Positions 53,875 through 62,119 of a stretch of 64,000 nucleotides of DNA are shown piece after piece; positions within the stretch are counted from its first letter, which is position 1, and every line of letters begins with the position of its first letter. Under the pieces are notes generated by a model. That model saw only the letters and a list, made by a program, of their open reading frames with translations. It did no database searches and was not told where the DNA came from. Origin of the DNA: CBDBND01 sp965262665 (GTDB taxonomy: Bacteria > Pseudomonadota > Alphaproteobacteria > Rhodospirillales > Rhodospirillaceae); contig CBDHFR010000004.1 of the NCBI GenBank assembly GCA_965262665.1, positions 1,426,001-1,490,000 of the forward strand, written 5' to 3'. The position numbers and the translations under genes are program-made.

Positions 53875-53945
53875 CAGGGCAATCGGGTGAACGGATCATT
53901 GTGTGATGAAACTTGCGAGGAAGTCGTCGTCCCAGGCGGCGACCT
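53875..53945 (-). mobile_element. Solo ISAs1 end
   Basis: CAGGGCAATCGGGTGAACGG at 53875, then CTTGCGAGGAAGTCGTCGTC (53909 onward), matches the 3' end of the ISAs1 at 39748-39810 (inverted repeat plus the codons for DDDFLASL). The rest of the element is absent, so this is a deletion scar. Confidence 0.85.
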
Positions 53946-54072
53946 TTCGGCGGACCAGGAAGCCGCCAAAGCCCATTCCCAACGCATCCCACGACATCCT
54001 GGAAAGACCTTGATCCATGGTGCTTTTGGATTATGGGCGTCTTGCGCCTACCTATAGATTCCCGTAAAATCC

Positions 54073-54103
54073 CCCCAATTATAGTGGGTGTAATTTGGGG
54101 GTT
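54073..54103. promoter_or_regulatory. Inverted repeat upstream of the integrase
   Basis: CCCCCCAATTATA and GTAATTTGGGGG form an imperfect inverted repeat ending 6 bp before the integrase ATG. It could be an autoregulatory or arm-type binding site. Confidence 0.45.
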
Positions 54104-54108
54104 ATGAA

Positions 54109-55344
54109 ATGGCGTCTGGTCGCAAGCCGAAAGGAAAGCATCCCGACAAAAAGTTGTCGCCAGCCTTCGTGCACAAGACCACCAAGCCCGGCCGGTACTG
54201 TGACGGCAATGGCTTGTATCTCAAGGTCGATCCATCGGGTGCACGGCGATGGGAGCAAAGGCTGGTGATCCAGGGCCGGCAACGGACGCTGGGTCTTGGT
54301 GGGGTCCAGCTGGTATCGTTGTCAGAAGCCCGCGAAAAGGCGCTTGCCAACCGCAAGATCGCCCGCGCCGGTGGCGACCCGATGGATCTTCGGCGCCAGG
54401 CCAATATACCCACCTTCGAGGCGGCAGCGGCGGCCGTCATTGAACTGCACCGCCCGAGCTGGCGCAACGCCAAGCACGCGTCACAGTGGGAGACCACGTT
54501 ACGCACCTACGTCTATCCGCGCCTGGGCAAACGACCGGTGTCGGATATCGATACGGCAGAAGTCCTCAGCGTGCTTATGCCGATCTGGCATACCAAGGCG
54601 GTAACCGCGCGGCGTGTGCGCCAACGCATCTCGACCGTCATGAAATGGGCCGTGGCCCAAGGCTTCCGGCAGGACAACCCTGCCGGCGAGGCCATCAGTG
54701 CTGTGCTGCCCAGGCAGAATGGCAAAGGCAAGCGCCATCATCCGGCCCTGCCGCATGGAGAAGTTGCCGGCGCCATCGCGGCTGTGTGCGCCTCCGGCAG
54801 CGGTGCGGCTGTCAAACTGGCCTTTGAGTTCCTGATCCTGACCGCTGGACGATCTGGCGAGATCCGGCACATGACGTGGAGCGAGGTCGATATGGACGCG
54901 GCAATCTGGACCGTTCCGGCTGAGCGGACGAAAGCCGGGCGCGAACATCGCGTTCCCCTCTGTACCCGGGCGATGGAGATATTGGTTGAAGCGGGGCAGT
55001 TCGGGGGCGGCAGTGGTCTCGTCTTTCCCGGAGCCCAGCCCGGTAGGCCGCTCTCCGAAGTGACGCTGTCTAAACTCATGCAAAGCCTGAGTTTGAACGG
55101 CGTGCCGCACGGTTTCCGGTCGAGTTTTCGCGATTGGGCGGCGGAATGCACCAACGCGCCCCGCGCGGTCATGGAAGCGGCACTGGCCCATACTATCCCT
55201 AACAAGGCGGAGGCCGCCTACGCGCGTTCCGATCTGTTCGAGCGGCGGGGTAAGTTGATGGAACAGTGGGCCGAATACTTAGCAAACAGCCCTGAAACAA
55301 AGGTCATTCCGATGAGCCGACAGAGGAGCCAATCTGATGCGTGA
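54109..55344 (+). CDS. Tyrosine recombinase / integrase (P4-like, DUF4102 N-terminus)
   Basis: 411 aa. The N-terminal DUF4102 arm domain is CDGNGLYLKVDPSGARRWEQRL and TLGLGGVQLVSLSEAREKAL. A SAM-like core-binding domain follows (about 110-200). The catalytic domain has Arg in LTAGRSGEIRHMTW, His-x-x-Arg in HGFRSSFRDWA, His in LAHTIPNKAEAAYARSD and the nucleophilic Tyr in AAYARSDL. It integrates and excises an island, usually at a tRNA, but no tRNA is seen here. An imperfect inverted repeat (CCCCCAATTA ... TAATTTGGGGG, 54073-54103) lies just before the ATG and may be its operator or an arm site. Confidence 0.93.
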   Translation: MASGRKPKGKHPDKKLSPAFVHKTTKPGRYCDGNGLYLKVDPSGARRWEQRLVIQGRQRTLGLGGVQLVSLSEAREKALANRKIARAGGDPMDLRRQANIPTFEAAAAAVIELHRPSWRNAKHASQWETTLRTYVYPRLGKRPVSDIDTAEVLSVLMPIWHTKAVTARRVRQRISTVMKWAVAQGFRQDNPAGEAISAVLPRQNGKGKRHHPALPHGEVAGAIAAVCASGSGAAVKLAFEFLILTAGRSGEIRHMTWSEVDMDAAIWTVPAERTKAGREHRVPLCTRAMEILVEAGQFGGGSGLVFPGAQPGRPLSEVTLSKLMQSLSLNGVPHGFRSSFRDWAAECTNAPRAVMEAALAHTIPNKAEAAYARSDLFERRGKLMEQWAEYLANSPETKVIPMSRQRSQSDA

Positions 55345-55783
55345 GAGAAAGAAACGCGCGATTGAGAAAAAGGAGGCGCGCAAAGAGTGCTTCGAGCTGA
55401 TCAAAGAAGACGTGGGCATAGTGTTCTTGTATCCGACGTTCCAGCGCAATCTAGAATTCGCACTGATCTATCCCAAACTCAGTCAAGAAGAGCAGACGGC
55501 CTTATTTGAACAAATGGTCCAGATAAACGCCGAATTATGTTTAAGCGGCGAACCTGAGTACGCTGTTTCAGCCGAATTCCAATGCCAATGGCTGGTAGAA
55601 ATGGTGGACCACTTGGCCCACGCCCGCCCGGCGCTGGAGCGCGCCGTGGAATTATACCACAAAGCCGGGAAGGAGATGCCTCAATGCTTGAGGGAATGGG
55701 ATGAGAATGCCCGAGATCCATTACCTCAGAAGCGCGGCCTCGCCCGTCCGCGCAAGACTGGAAAGCACAGCGCGACCACATAA
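55337..55783 (+). CDS. Hypothetical protein linked to the integrase
   Basis: 148 aa, overlapping the integrase stop by 8 bp, so probably co-translated. Rich in charged helices (RERKKRAIEKKEARKECFEL, LSQEEQTALFEQMVQINAEL, ARPALERAVELYHKAGKEM). No recognisable family; likely an accessory protein of the integrative element. Confidence 0.6.
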   Translation: MRERKKRAIEKKEARKECFELIKEDVGIVFLYPTFQRNLEFALIYPKLSQEEQTALFEQMVQINAELCLSGEPEYAVSAEFQCQWLVEMVDHLAHARPALERAVELYHKAGKEMPQCLREWDENARDPLPQKRGLARPRKTGKHSATT

Positions 55784-55812
55784 TAGCCTTCGCAATTGGT
55801 TGCGAGATCGAG

Positions 55813-56061
55813 TTGCAGAAAAATCCACTTTGGCCGGTAAAGTTACCAATTCGTCGTACTACTTCATCAAAGGACGGAAAAAAAGACTACTCGATTTGCC
55901 GTGCGGTAATTGAAGTTCTTAAGAGACGCTACGGCTCTTATCAAGAATGCCAACTTCCCACCTATCAAATGGTTTGGAAAGCGTGGGAACGATACCGCGA
56001 TGAAATCCGGCCGAACGGGAAACCGCGCGCCGGCCGGCCGCTGCTCCCACGCCAGGGGTAA
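55813..56061 (+). CDS. Hypothetical small basic protein (start uncertain)
   Basis: 82 aa from ATG 55813; the open frame extends upstream to about 55770 without an ATG. It contains KDYSICRAVIEVLKRRYGSY and YQMVWKAWERYRDEIRPNGK. Family not recognised. The reading is preferred over the overlapping frames because of its helical, Lys/Arg-rich content, but confidence is low. Confidence 0.35.
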   Translation: MQKNPLWPVKLPIRRTTSSKDGKKDYSICRAVIEVLKRRYGSYQECQLPTYQMVWKAWERYRDEIRPNGKPRAGRPLLPRQG

Positions 56062-56285
56062 AGCATGTGTTGAACCCTCCTGGCAGCGACACCGAGCCAA
56101 TGCAGAAGGAATTCCGCAAGAGATCCGAAGACCATCTGCGCCGTTGTGACAGCCGTGATTTCGACGCTAGTCGGTGATTATTTTAGCTTCAAGAATCTTT
56201 GGTCCAGTTTTTACCGCAGTAACCAACTATCCCTCCCTTGCATGACGCGGCTGTTCGCGTCCCAACGATTAAGGGAGTAAATCAA

Positions 56286-56477
56286 ATGCCTGAAGAACGA
56301 ATTCTTCGTTTGCCTAACGTCGTGAAGCTGACGGGCATCAGCCGCTCTCGCATCTACGTCTACATGGACCGCGAGGCCGATCCGTTCCCCCGCTCGATCA
56401 AACTCGGTCCCAACATGGTGGGCTGGCGCAAGTCTGAGATCGAGGCCTGGCTGGACGCGCGACAGCGCTCGGCTTGA
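56286..56477 (+). CDS. AlpA-family phage/island transcriptional regulator
   Basis: 63 aa from ATG 56286 with AAGGGAG upstream (the ATG at 56238 is less likely). The winged-helix MerR-like pattern ILRLPNVVKLTGISRSRIYV, DPFPRSIKLGPNMVGWRKSE and IEAWLDARQ is typical of AlpA, which in P4-like elements activates or directs integrase/excision. Its position one kilobase after the integrase supports a degenerate integrative element. Confidence 0.9.
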   Translation: MPEERILRLPNVVKLTGISRSRIYVYMDREADPFPRSIKLGPNMVGWRKSEIEAWLDARQRSA

Positions 56478-56510
56478 CGCCATGGCTCGCACAAGCAAGC
56501 GCCCGACCGG

Positions 56511-57117
56511 TTATGGTCGAGACAGGCCGTGCAATGTGGGTGACAAGCAATCCGGGAACGCCACGGTAGCGGTACGCATCGTTGCCAAACGCCAACGCTT
56601 TCCTGACTTCGCCGCCATCAACAACGCAGCACTGCCTTTGCTGCCGGCGTTGGTTGTCCGTTGGCTCCCGGACGGACGCCGGCAGGGCCGCGAGTGGGTG
56701 CCCTTTGCCCGCTCGTTCCGCGCAACCTCCCCGATCCCTTCGAGCGCCGAGATCCGCTCGCCTGTGGCGGTTTCCAGTTGCTCGCGCAGTGCTCTGGCGT
56801 CGTCCGTCACCAACTCGGCCCGGTCGCGCGCGCGGCTGATTTCAACATAGAAGCTTTTCTGCGTCGTCAGATGAGGGTGGTTCGCCTCCATCGCGGCGAT
56901 AACATTGTCTACGGTGCGTCCCTGAAACGCATGTACCGTGGACGCCCAGGCATGATCGAGATGGCGCAACTGCGGATCGGTGCGCCCGAGTTCGAGCGTG
57001 CGGCCATCCTCAAGCCGGAAGGTGACCCGGCCACCTTCGACCGATAGCACTTCGGCCGTGCGGCTGTTGATGTTGCCGTGGAAGAGCTTTTCTTGCGAAA
57101 CGTTTATAGTAACTCAT
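56511..57117 (-). pseudogene. C-terminal fragment of a MobF-type conjugative relaxase/helicase
   Basis: The minus strand opens at about 57117 (NVSQEKLFHGNINSRTAEV) and reads LSVEGGRVTFRLEDGRTLEL, LDHAWASTVHAFQGRTVDNV and SFYVEISRARDRAELVTDD, the last helicase motifs (V-VI) of TraI/TrwC-like relaxases. The N-terminal relaxase and most of the helicase are missing. The C-terminal 50 residues look non-homologous, so the 3' end may also be replaced. It indicates that a conjugative element once resided here. Confidence 0.78.
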
Positions 57118-57571
57118 TGATATTAGGTTATTAATTGAGAAGACCAATAAGGCCGCTGGAGCGCTTAAGGCCGCAATCAACACCATTGCAACACCGTGTC
57201 CTGATCGCAATTCCTACAACGATTGGCACCGCATATAACCGTTCAGTGGTGTCGGTATGGGCCAGTTGATTTTAGTGATTGAGTGTTCGCTTCCAGTTCT
57301 CCTCCCCGAAAACCTTATCGGCCGTCCTTCATGATGCAAGCCGCCTAGGTGTGGATGCGTTTTCGGAAGGGACAGGTCTCTCCCTGTCCCCTTTTGGGGA
57401 TTCCAGGGTGCGAAAACAAGCTTTGTCTAGCTTAGACCGGACAAGCAAGAACGACGAAGCTGGCTCAACAACGGGAAAACTCTAACATACGATTTTAGTC
57501 TGACAATGTCGGCAACAGGCTACGAGAGCTTACTTCCCGGCTCAAGGCGAATTACTCTGACAGTGCCCTGC
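57118..57571. other. Gene-free spacer with repeat copy and hairpin
   Basis: 454 bp without a supported gene. It contains a copy of the short repeat described at 60316 (57309-57347, read on the minus strand) and a terminator-like hairpin at 57367-57396. The motif TTTTAGTCTGACAATG at 57493-57508 recurs as TTTAGTCTGACAATG near 63157, next to the IS30 fragment. Confidence 0.5.
57367..57396 (+). terminator. Possible terminator hairpin
   Basis: GGGACAG (57369-57375) pairs with CTGTCCC (57384-57390) around an 8-base loop, followed by CTTTT. No complete plus-strand gene lies before it, so it may be a relic of a lost gene. Confidence 0.4.
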
Positions 57572-59119
57572 CTAGTCTACCTTGCGGATGGATTCATAAA
57601 GCACAAACGAGCCTTCAGTGCGGTAGTCTTTAACTTGCGGGCCCAAAGCTGTAAAATTGGCCGCTTCATATAGGAAAAGACCTTGGGCCTGCTCGTGGCC
57701 ATGAGCCATGATCTGGCGGGTCATTCCAGTGCGGCGTTCCATATCCGTCTCGGCAAAGGCTTCCTCAATCAACGGCATGATGTCTTGATCGCAATACCAT
57801 GGCTTGGGCCATAGACAGGATTGGGTAAGCATTGAGCGCAAGGCATCATAGTTGGGTGTGAAGTATCCCGAGGGGAAGGCCGATCCTGCCCAGCCGCCGT
57901 CCTGGAGGTTCCTTAGAAACTTCGGCCGGGGCACTGTCAAAATTGTCATCTTCACACCCACTCGTGCCAGGTCCGCCGCCACCTGCTGATGTATGTTTAA
58001 GGTCAGGGAAGACTCGTTGGAGACTTCCATGACAAAGGAAAAACCATCTCCATATCCGGCCTCGGCTAATAGCTGCCGTGCCTTTTCGGGGTCGTAAGGA
58101 TAAGGCTCGATATCGGAATTATAGCCAATTGCGGACCGGGGCGCAGGCTGGCTGGCGATTACGGTCAGGCCCTTGAATAGCACGTCGATGATGACCTGCT
58201 TGTTGACGGCGTAGTTAAGAGCGCGCCGCACCCGTGCGTCCCGAAAGCGGGAGTCCTTCACTGTGTTGAAAATGATAGCGAAGGCAGCGGGTACATTATT
58301 CCGACGGATCCTTCCGCCCACCGCCTCGACCTCCTCGACTTTGTCCGGGTCGATTTGGCCGGCGATATCGAAACGGCCAGTTTTGAAGCCATTGAGTCTG
58401 GTATTGGCTTCGCGGGCTTCAAATAGTTCCAACCGACGCGCCTTGGGCCGTCGCCAGGAGGCCTGAACGGCGTCGAGTTTGATGCGGTCCACCCCCCAAG
58501 CGTCAACCCGGAACGGCCCGGTCCCGATCGGCGCGTAGACAATTGCATCGGTACCGCGGTCCCGCCAGCTGTATGGCTCTGGAATCAGCATTAGGCTGAG
58601 CTCGTAAGGCATAAATGGGCGCGGCCCGTTCGCCACGACCCGTACCGTGCGGGCATCAATAGCTTCCGCAGAAACCAGATGAGATAGTTCACGCCCCAAT
58701 AGTTCTGTGCGCCCAGTTTGGCTCGTTAGGTAAGCGATTGTTTCGACAACGGCGTTGGCCTCGAACTTACGGCCGTTTGAAAAGGTGACATCGTCACGTA
58801 GCGTAAACACCCAGGTGTGTGCCGTCTCCTGCCGCCAGTCGGTTGCCAGCCACGGCTTTAAGGTACCGTCGCTAGCAACCAGGGTCAGCGGATCTAACAA
58901 GGCCGACCATGTTCCGAGGAAGTCGATCACCGCACTATAGGCATTGCCCTTATTAGGAGGAATGCTGCTCAGAGCAACACGCACGGTTTGCGGTACCGCT
59001 GGGCTCGAAGCGCAAATCAATGCGAACAAGAGCCCGGCGACGACGCAGGATTGAGTAAATTTGGGCCAGCGCCGCGGTATTGTAGTCACCAGTTTCTGAG
59101 AGGAGCCTCCACTTATCAT
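57572..59119 (-). CDS. ABC transporter solute-binding protein, family 5 (peptide/nickel type)
   Basis: 515 aa with an N-terminal signal (CVVAGLLFALICASSPAVPQ, about 25-45). SBP_bac_5 features: LLDPLTLVASDGTLKPWLAT, WVFTLRDDVTFSNGRKFEAN, PIGTGPFRVDAWGVDRIKLD, VRRALNYAVNKQVIIDVLF, YDPEKARQLLAEAGYGDGF. Family members deliver oligopeptides, nickel, opines or sugars to an ABC permease; none is present in the window, so it is an orphan. It lies 4 bp after the stop of the PhyH gene and is co-oriented with it, suggesting a catabolic pair. Confidence 0.88.
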   Translation of the reverse strand: MISGGSSQKLVTTIPRRWPKFTQSCVVAGLLFALICASSPAVPQTVRVALSSIPPNKGNAYSAVIDFLGTWSALLDPLTLVASDGTLKPWLATDWRQETAHTWVFTLRDDVTFSNGRKFEANAVVETIAYLTSQTGRTELLGRELSHLVSAEAIDARTVRVVANGPRPFMPYELSLMLIPEPYSWRDRGTDAIVYAPIGTGPFRVDAWGVDRIKLDAVQASWRRPKARRLELFEAREANTRLNGFKTGRFDIAGQIDPDKVEEVEAVGGRIRRNNVPAAFAIIFNTVKDSRFRDARVRRALNYAVNKQVIIDVLFKGLTVIASQPAPRSAIGYNSDIEPYPYDPEKARQLLAEAGYGDGFSFVMEVSNESSLTLNIHQQVAADLARVGVKMTILTVPRPKFLRNLQDGGWAGSAFPSGYFTPNYDALRSMLTQSCLWPKPWYCDQDIMPLIEEAFAETDMERRTGMTRQIMAHGHEQAQGLFLYEAANFTALGPQVKDYRTEGSFVLYESIRKVD

Positions 59120-59123
59120 GGCT

Positions 59124-60104
59124 TTAGGATGTGCAGCTTAACGGCGGCACCATAGGTGGCCCGCCGCGCTCTTTCACTTCTTCTTCATAGCTCTTCCTTT
59201 GACCTTTCTCCCGTTCAAGGCGTTCGCGGGCGTCTGCAGACCAAGCGGTGGCGAACCCCCGCGGGTACGAATCTATAATGTCTTTGAATCCCTCCTCTGA
59301 CCAAATTAACGGTACCAGCGGTCCCATCGGCTTTTCGCCAGGGATCATTTCGTCAAGGCTTATGCCCGCAACGTTGATGCATTCTGGCCGCGGATCCCAC
59401 ACGATATCATCTCCGAACACCCGGATTGAGACGGCAATCCGCCAATCGTCGGTAGGGTTGCCCGAAGAATAATGGAGGCACCACGGATGGACGAGCAATG
59501 CATCCCCGGGTTCCATATCCCAAGTCAGGAACCTGTAGTCAGGGTTGTTACGCACTTCCTCGCCAGCGGGGACGTTGAGACGGTCATCGGGTTTGATCAT
59601 TTTCCGCGAGTTGGCGGTCATATTCCAATAGACGACATCGTTTCTGTGGGTTTCCGCAATCACTTCCAGGCAGTTCTCTTTGAGGATTGGGGTGAGAGGC
59701 ATCCAAAAAGACGGGACCATGGAGCCGCGCACGGGCCAGCCGCCACGGTCGCTGTGCCACACTGTCTTCGCTTGCGAGTTGGGTGCCTTGGCGAAGACCT
59801 GGTCCAAGAAGAAACGGATTTTCTTTGACCCAATAGTCTTGCCGCAAGCTTCGCCTAAAGGAGAGTTGAAGGCGAGCTCCCTGTATTCCGGGATTTTTCG
59901 CGCCAGCCAAATGCCTGGGACGTTGGGAAGAAGACCAAAATCCTCCTTATCCACTATGACCCTCCGGGCAATGGGCAAAAGGGCAGCGATCCAATCCTGG
60001 TTGAACACCCGGCGCAAGCACACCGTGCCATCGCGGGCGTAGGTTTCTCGATCTTCGTCAGTGATATCCCGTAAGGGGCGTCGGTTGAATGTCATGGCAG
60101 GCAT
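59124..60104 (-). CDS. Phytanoyl-CoA dioxygenase (PhyH) family protein
   Basis: 326 aa from ATG 60104 (ATG 60095 also possible; the frame to 60164 runs into IS DNA). Fe(II)/2-oxoglutarate motif: His and Asp in VWHSDRGGWP, distal His in LLVHPWCLHYSSGN with a nearby Arg (WRIAVSIR) for 2-oxoglutarate. Length and layout (GTVCLRRVFNQDWIAALLP near the start) fit PhyH-like dioxygenases, which hydroxylate small organic substrates. It ends 4 bp before the solute-binding protein, implying that the imported ligand could be its substrate (inference). Truncated IS6 sequence begins about 50 bp upstream. Confidence 0.86.
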   Translation of the reverse strand: MPAMTFNRRPLRDITDEDRETYARDGTVCLRRVFNQDWIAALLPIARRVIVDKEDFGLLPNVPGIWLARKIPEYRELAFNSPLGEACGKTIGSKKIRFFLDQVFAKAPNSQAKTVWHSDRGGWPVRGSMVPSFWMPLTPILKENCLEVIAETHRNDVVYWNMTANSRKMIKPDDRLNVPAGEEVRNNPDYRFLTWDMEPGDALLVHPWCLHYSSGNPTDDWRIAVSIRVFGDDIVWDPRPECINVAGISLDEMIPGEKPMGPLVPLIWSEEGFKDIIDSYPRGFATAWSADARERLEREKGQRKSYEEEVKERGGPPMVPPLSCTS

Positions 60105-60156
60105 TGCCAGAGTAAATGGGCTTGAGCGGGGACGTAAGGTCTCGTAGCCTCCGACG

Positions 60157-60315
60157 ATGCACAACCCTTTCCGTTATTTCAACAGTTCGCCTGAGGTAAT
60201 CCGTAGTGCGGTAATGTTGTATGTCCGTTACCCCTTGTCGCTGAGACAGGTCGAAGATCTCCTGTTTGAGCGCGGCATCGACATCTGCCATGAGACCGTG
60301 CGTTACTGGTGTAAC
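60157..60315 (+). mobile_element. IS6-family transposase 5' fragment
   Basis: MHNPFRYFNSSPEVIRSAVM, LYVRYPLSLRQVEDLLFERG and IDICHETVRYWCN are the first 53 residues of an IS6/IS26-type transposase. The similarity ends exactly where a repeat end (CTGTCCCTTACGAAAACC) begins at 60316. No catalytic residues remain. Confidence 0.85.
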
Positions 60316-60487
60316 CTGTCCCTTACGAAAACCTGTCCGGGTGCTCGCCATGGGCGAGGCCAGGGATTTCCAGATAGAGTTCCGGCTCCACCGCGACGCA
60401 TTAGCACCTATCCCTTTCGAAAACCTCATCCACACATGGATGGTTTGCATCATGAAGATCCGCGGATAAGGTTTTCGGGAAGGACAG
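60316..60487. repeat. Possible 172-bp MITE-like element with 18-bp terminal inverted repeats
   Basis: Left end CTGTCCCTTACGAAAACC (60316-60333) and right end GGTTTTCGGGAAGGACAG (60470-60487) are inverted repeats (15 of 18 match). The inner part encodes nothing recognisable. Right-end-like copies occur at 57309-57347 (minus strand; about 38 bp of similarity including TTCATGATGCAA) and, for the first 12-18 bp, at 60709-60727. It interrupts the IS6 fragment. Confidence 0.6.
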
Positions 60488-60491
60488 CCAC

Positions 60492-60664
60492 TTACCTGCG
60501 GCTGGAACCGGTTGCTCTGGTGCGTCCACCTTCCAACAATCTGGAGGGCGGCACTTTAAGCGCTTGAGCGATTTCGGCAATCACCACTATCGTTGGATTG
60601 CGAATGCCCCGTTCCACGCCGCTGATATACGTACGGCTGCCCATTCCGAAAACTTCATGCACAG
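60492..60664 (-). pseudogene. XRE-family helix-turn-helix fragment
   Basis: The minus strand reads VFGMGSRTYISGVERGIRNP, TIVVIAEIAQALKVPPSRLL and ends at TAA 60492. This is the second half of an HTH_3 domain (recognition helix S-x-x-Y-I-S-x-V-E-R-G). The first helices are missing, so it is a remnant of a phage- or restriction-type regulator. Confidence 0.75.
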
Positions 60665-60738
60665 AAAGCTATAGAGGATTAAGGTTCACTCTTAGTACAA
60701 CCAGATAAGGTTTTCAGAAAGGACAGAGGAGCACAAAG

Positions 60739-61680
60739 ATGATTAGCAGGCGTAATTTGTATCAGGCCACGGCAGCTTCATTTTTGATATCCGCTGCAAC
60801 TGGACGCAGGGCTGTGGCACAACAACTTATGGGGAACCCACGCATGGACATCGATCGCGCCTTCGTGCGGATCAGGGAAGGATTGGTCCACTATCACCAC
60901 GCCGGAGAATCCACAGAGGACGGTCCATTGCCACTGTACATGATGCATGCGTCACCTGGGTCATCCAAGAGTTTGGTGAATTTGGTCTCGATCTTTGGGG
61001 AAACGCGCCGTGTGATCGCGGCTGACACCCTAGGATACGGGGACTCTGCACCGCCGGAACCCGAGGTGCCGGATCTGGCCTACTATGCGGACAGTGTGGT
61101 TCGGGTTATGGATGCCCTTGAGCTCGACAAGGTGGACGTCTATGGCAGCCACACCGGTGCTAATATCGGGATCGAACTCGTCATTGCCCGTCCCGATCGG
61201 GTCAGAAAGCTGGTGTTCGATGGCGTGGCCTTGTTCGGCAACGACTTTTCCGAGGATTTGCTCAAGAACTATGCCCCCGAAATCACTCCGGACGCCGACG
61301 GTGGCCATTTTGTATGGGCATGGAACTACCTGCGAGACATGAGCATGTTCTTTCCGCACTATAGGCGCGACCCGGAACACTATCTCGGTCGGCCCGTTCG
61401 ATCGCCGCAGCAGATCACCAACAGCGCTGTCGAAGTTTTGAAGGCGTTACCCCATTATTATAAGGGCTACCGTGCCGTATTCCGCCATCCCACCCATGAT
61501 CGGCTGCCGCTGATCACGGTACCGACGTTCTGCATGGCGCACGAGGCAGACCCCTTGCATGTATACGTGGAGGAGGCGGCTTCTCTGGTTCCTAATTCCA
61601 CCCAACTGGTATTGCCCCGTTCCACTGGTACGGATGAAAAGGCCGAGGCGATACTAGCTTTTCTTGATGGTAAAGGCTGA
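60739..61680 (+). CDS. Tat-signal alpha/beta hydrolase with G-x-H-x-G elbow
   Basis: 313 aa. The Tat-type leader is ISRRNLYQATAASFLISAA (S-R-R-N-L-Y), cleaved near AVAQQ. The hydrolase domain has YMMHASPGSSKS (oxyanion), VIAADTLGYGDSAPPE, the nucleophile elbow YGSHTGANIGIEL with His at the usual Ser position, a cap with FVWAWNYLRDMSMFFPHY and C-terminal catalytic-like residues (FCMAHEADPLH). It is related to domain 1 of the fusion at 33258. A GGAGCAC ribosome site precedes ATG 60739. Whether the His elbow is catalytic is unknown. Confidence 0.84.
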   Translation: MISRRNLYQATAASFLISAATGRRAVAQQLMGNPRMDIDRAFVRIREGLVHYHHAGESTEDGPLPLYMMHASPGSSKSLVNLVSIFGETRRVIAADTLGYGDSAPPEPEVPDLAYYADSVVRVMDALELDKVDVYGSHTGANIGIELVIARPDRVRKLVFDGVALFGNDFSEDLLKNYAPEITPDADGGHFVWAWNYLRDMSMFFPHYRRDPEHYLGRPVRSPQQITNSAVEVLKALPHYYKGYRAVFRHPTHDRLPLITVPTFCMAHEADPLHVYVEEAASLVPNSTQLVLPRSTGTDEKAEAILAFLDGKG

Positions 61681-61832
61681 AGTTGGGTTAGACCGCTAAG
61701 CCCGATCTTGCGCTTCGTATTAAAAGTCTGCCTTTAGCTGGTTTTCGACTGTCTGAAGTCAGCGCCCGCCGCCGCATCTTAGGTTTGTCCTTGTCAGGAA
61801 CTCCTGACTTTCGTTTGGTGCCAAGGCGGCAA

Positions 61833-62018
61833 TCAATTGGCGCCGTAGCACCGCTTGTATTTGCGGCCCGATCCGCAGGGACACGGCTCGTTACGGCCCA
61901 CCTTGCGCCCGAAAGTCCGCCGTTCGTCGAAGTCAAAGGGCATATCGAGTAAGTCGCCGCGCATACCTTTATGTATTACGAAGGCAATGAGACCAAGCCC
62001 GCCATTGAATATTGGCAA
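61833..62018 (-). CDS. SEC-C motif protein, probably a fragment
   Basis: 61 aa from a TTG at 62018 (43 aa from ATG 61964). It ends with GRNEPCPCGSGRKYKRCYGAN, the zinc-binding SEC-C motif seen at the C-terminus of SecA and many small proteins. The rest of the parent protein is not seen, so this is probably a tail left by rearrangement. Confidence 0.6.
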   Translation of the reverse strand: MPIFNGGLGLIAFVIHKGMRGDLLDMPFDFDERRTFGRKVGRNEPCPCGSGRKYKRCYGAN

Positions 62019-62119
62019 AACCTGCTGACTTCAAAGCGAGGGTTCGTCGGGTCGGCAGAGCAAGATGGTCTAAGTGATACCAGGGCCTTACGGGGACGAT
62101 CTAGGCGCCCGTGGCGGTC

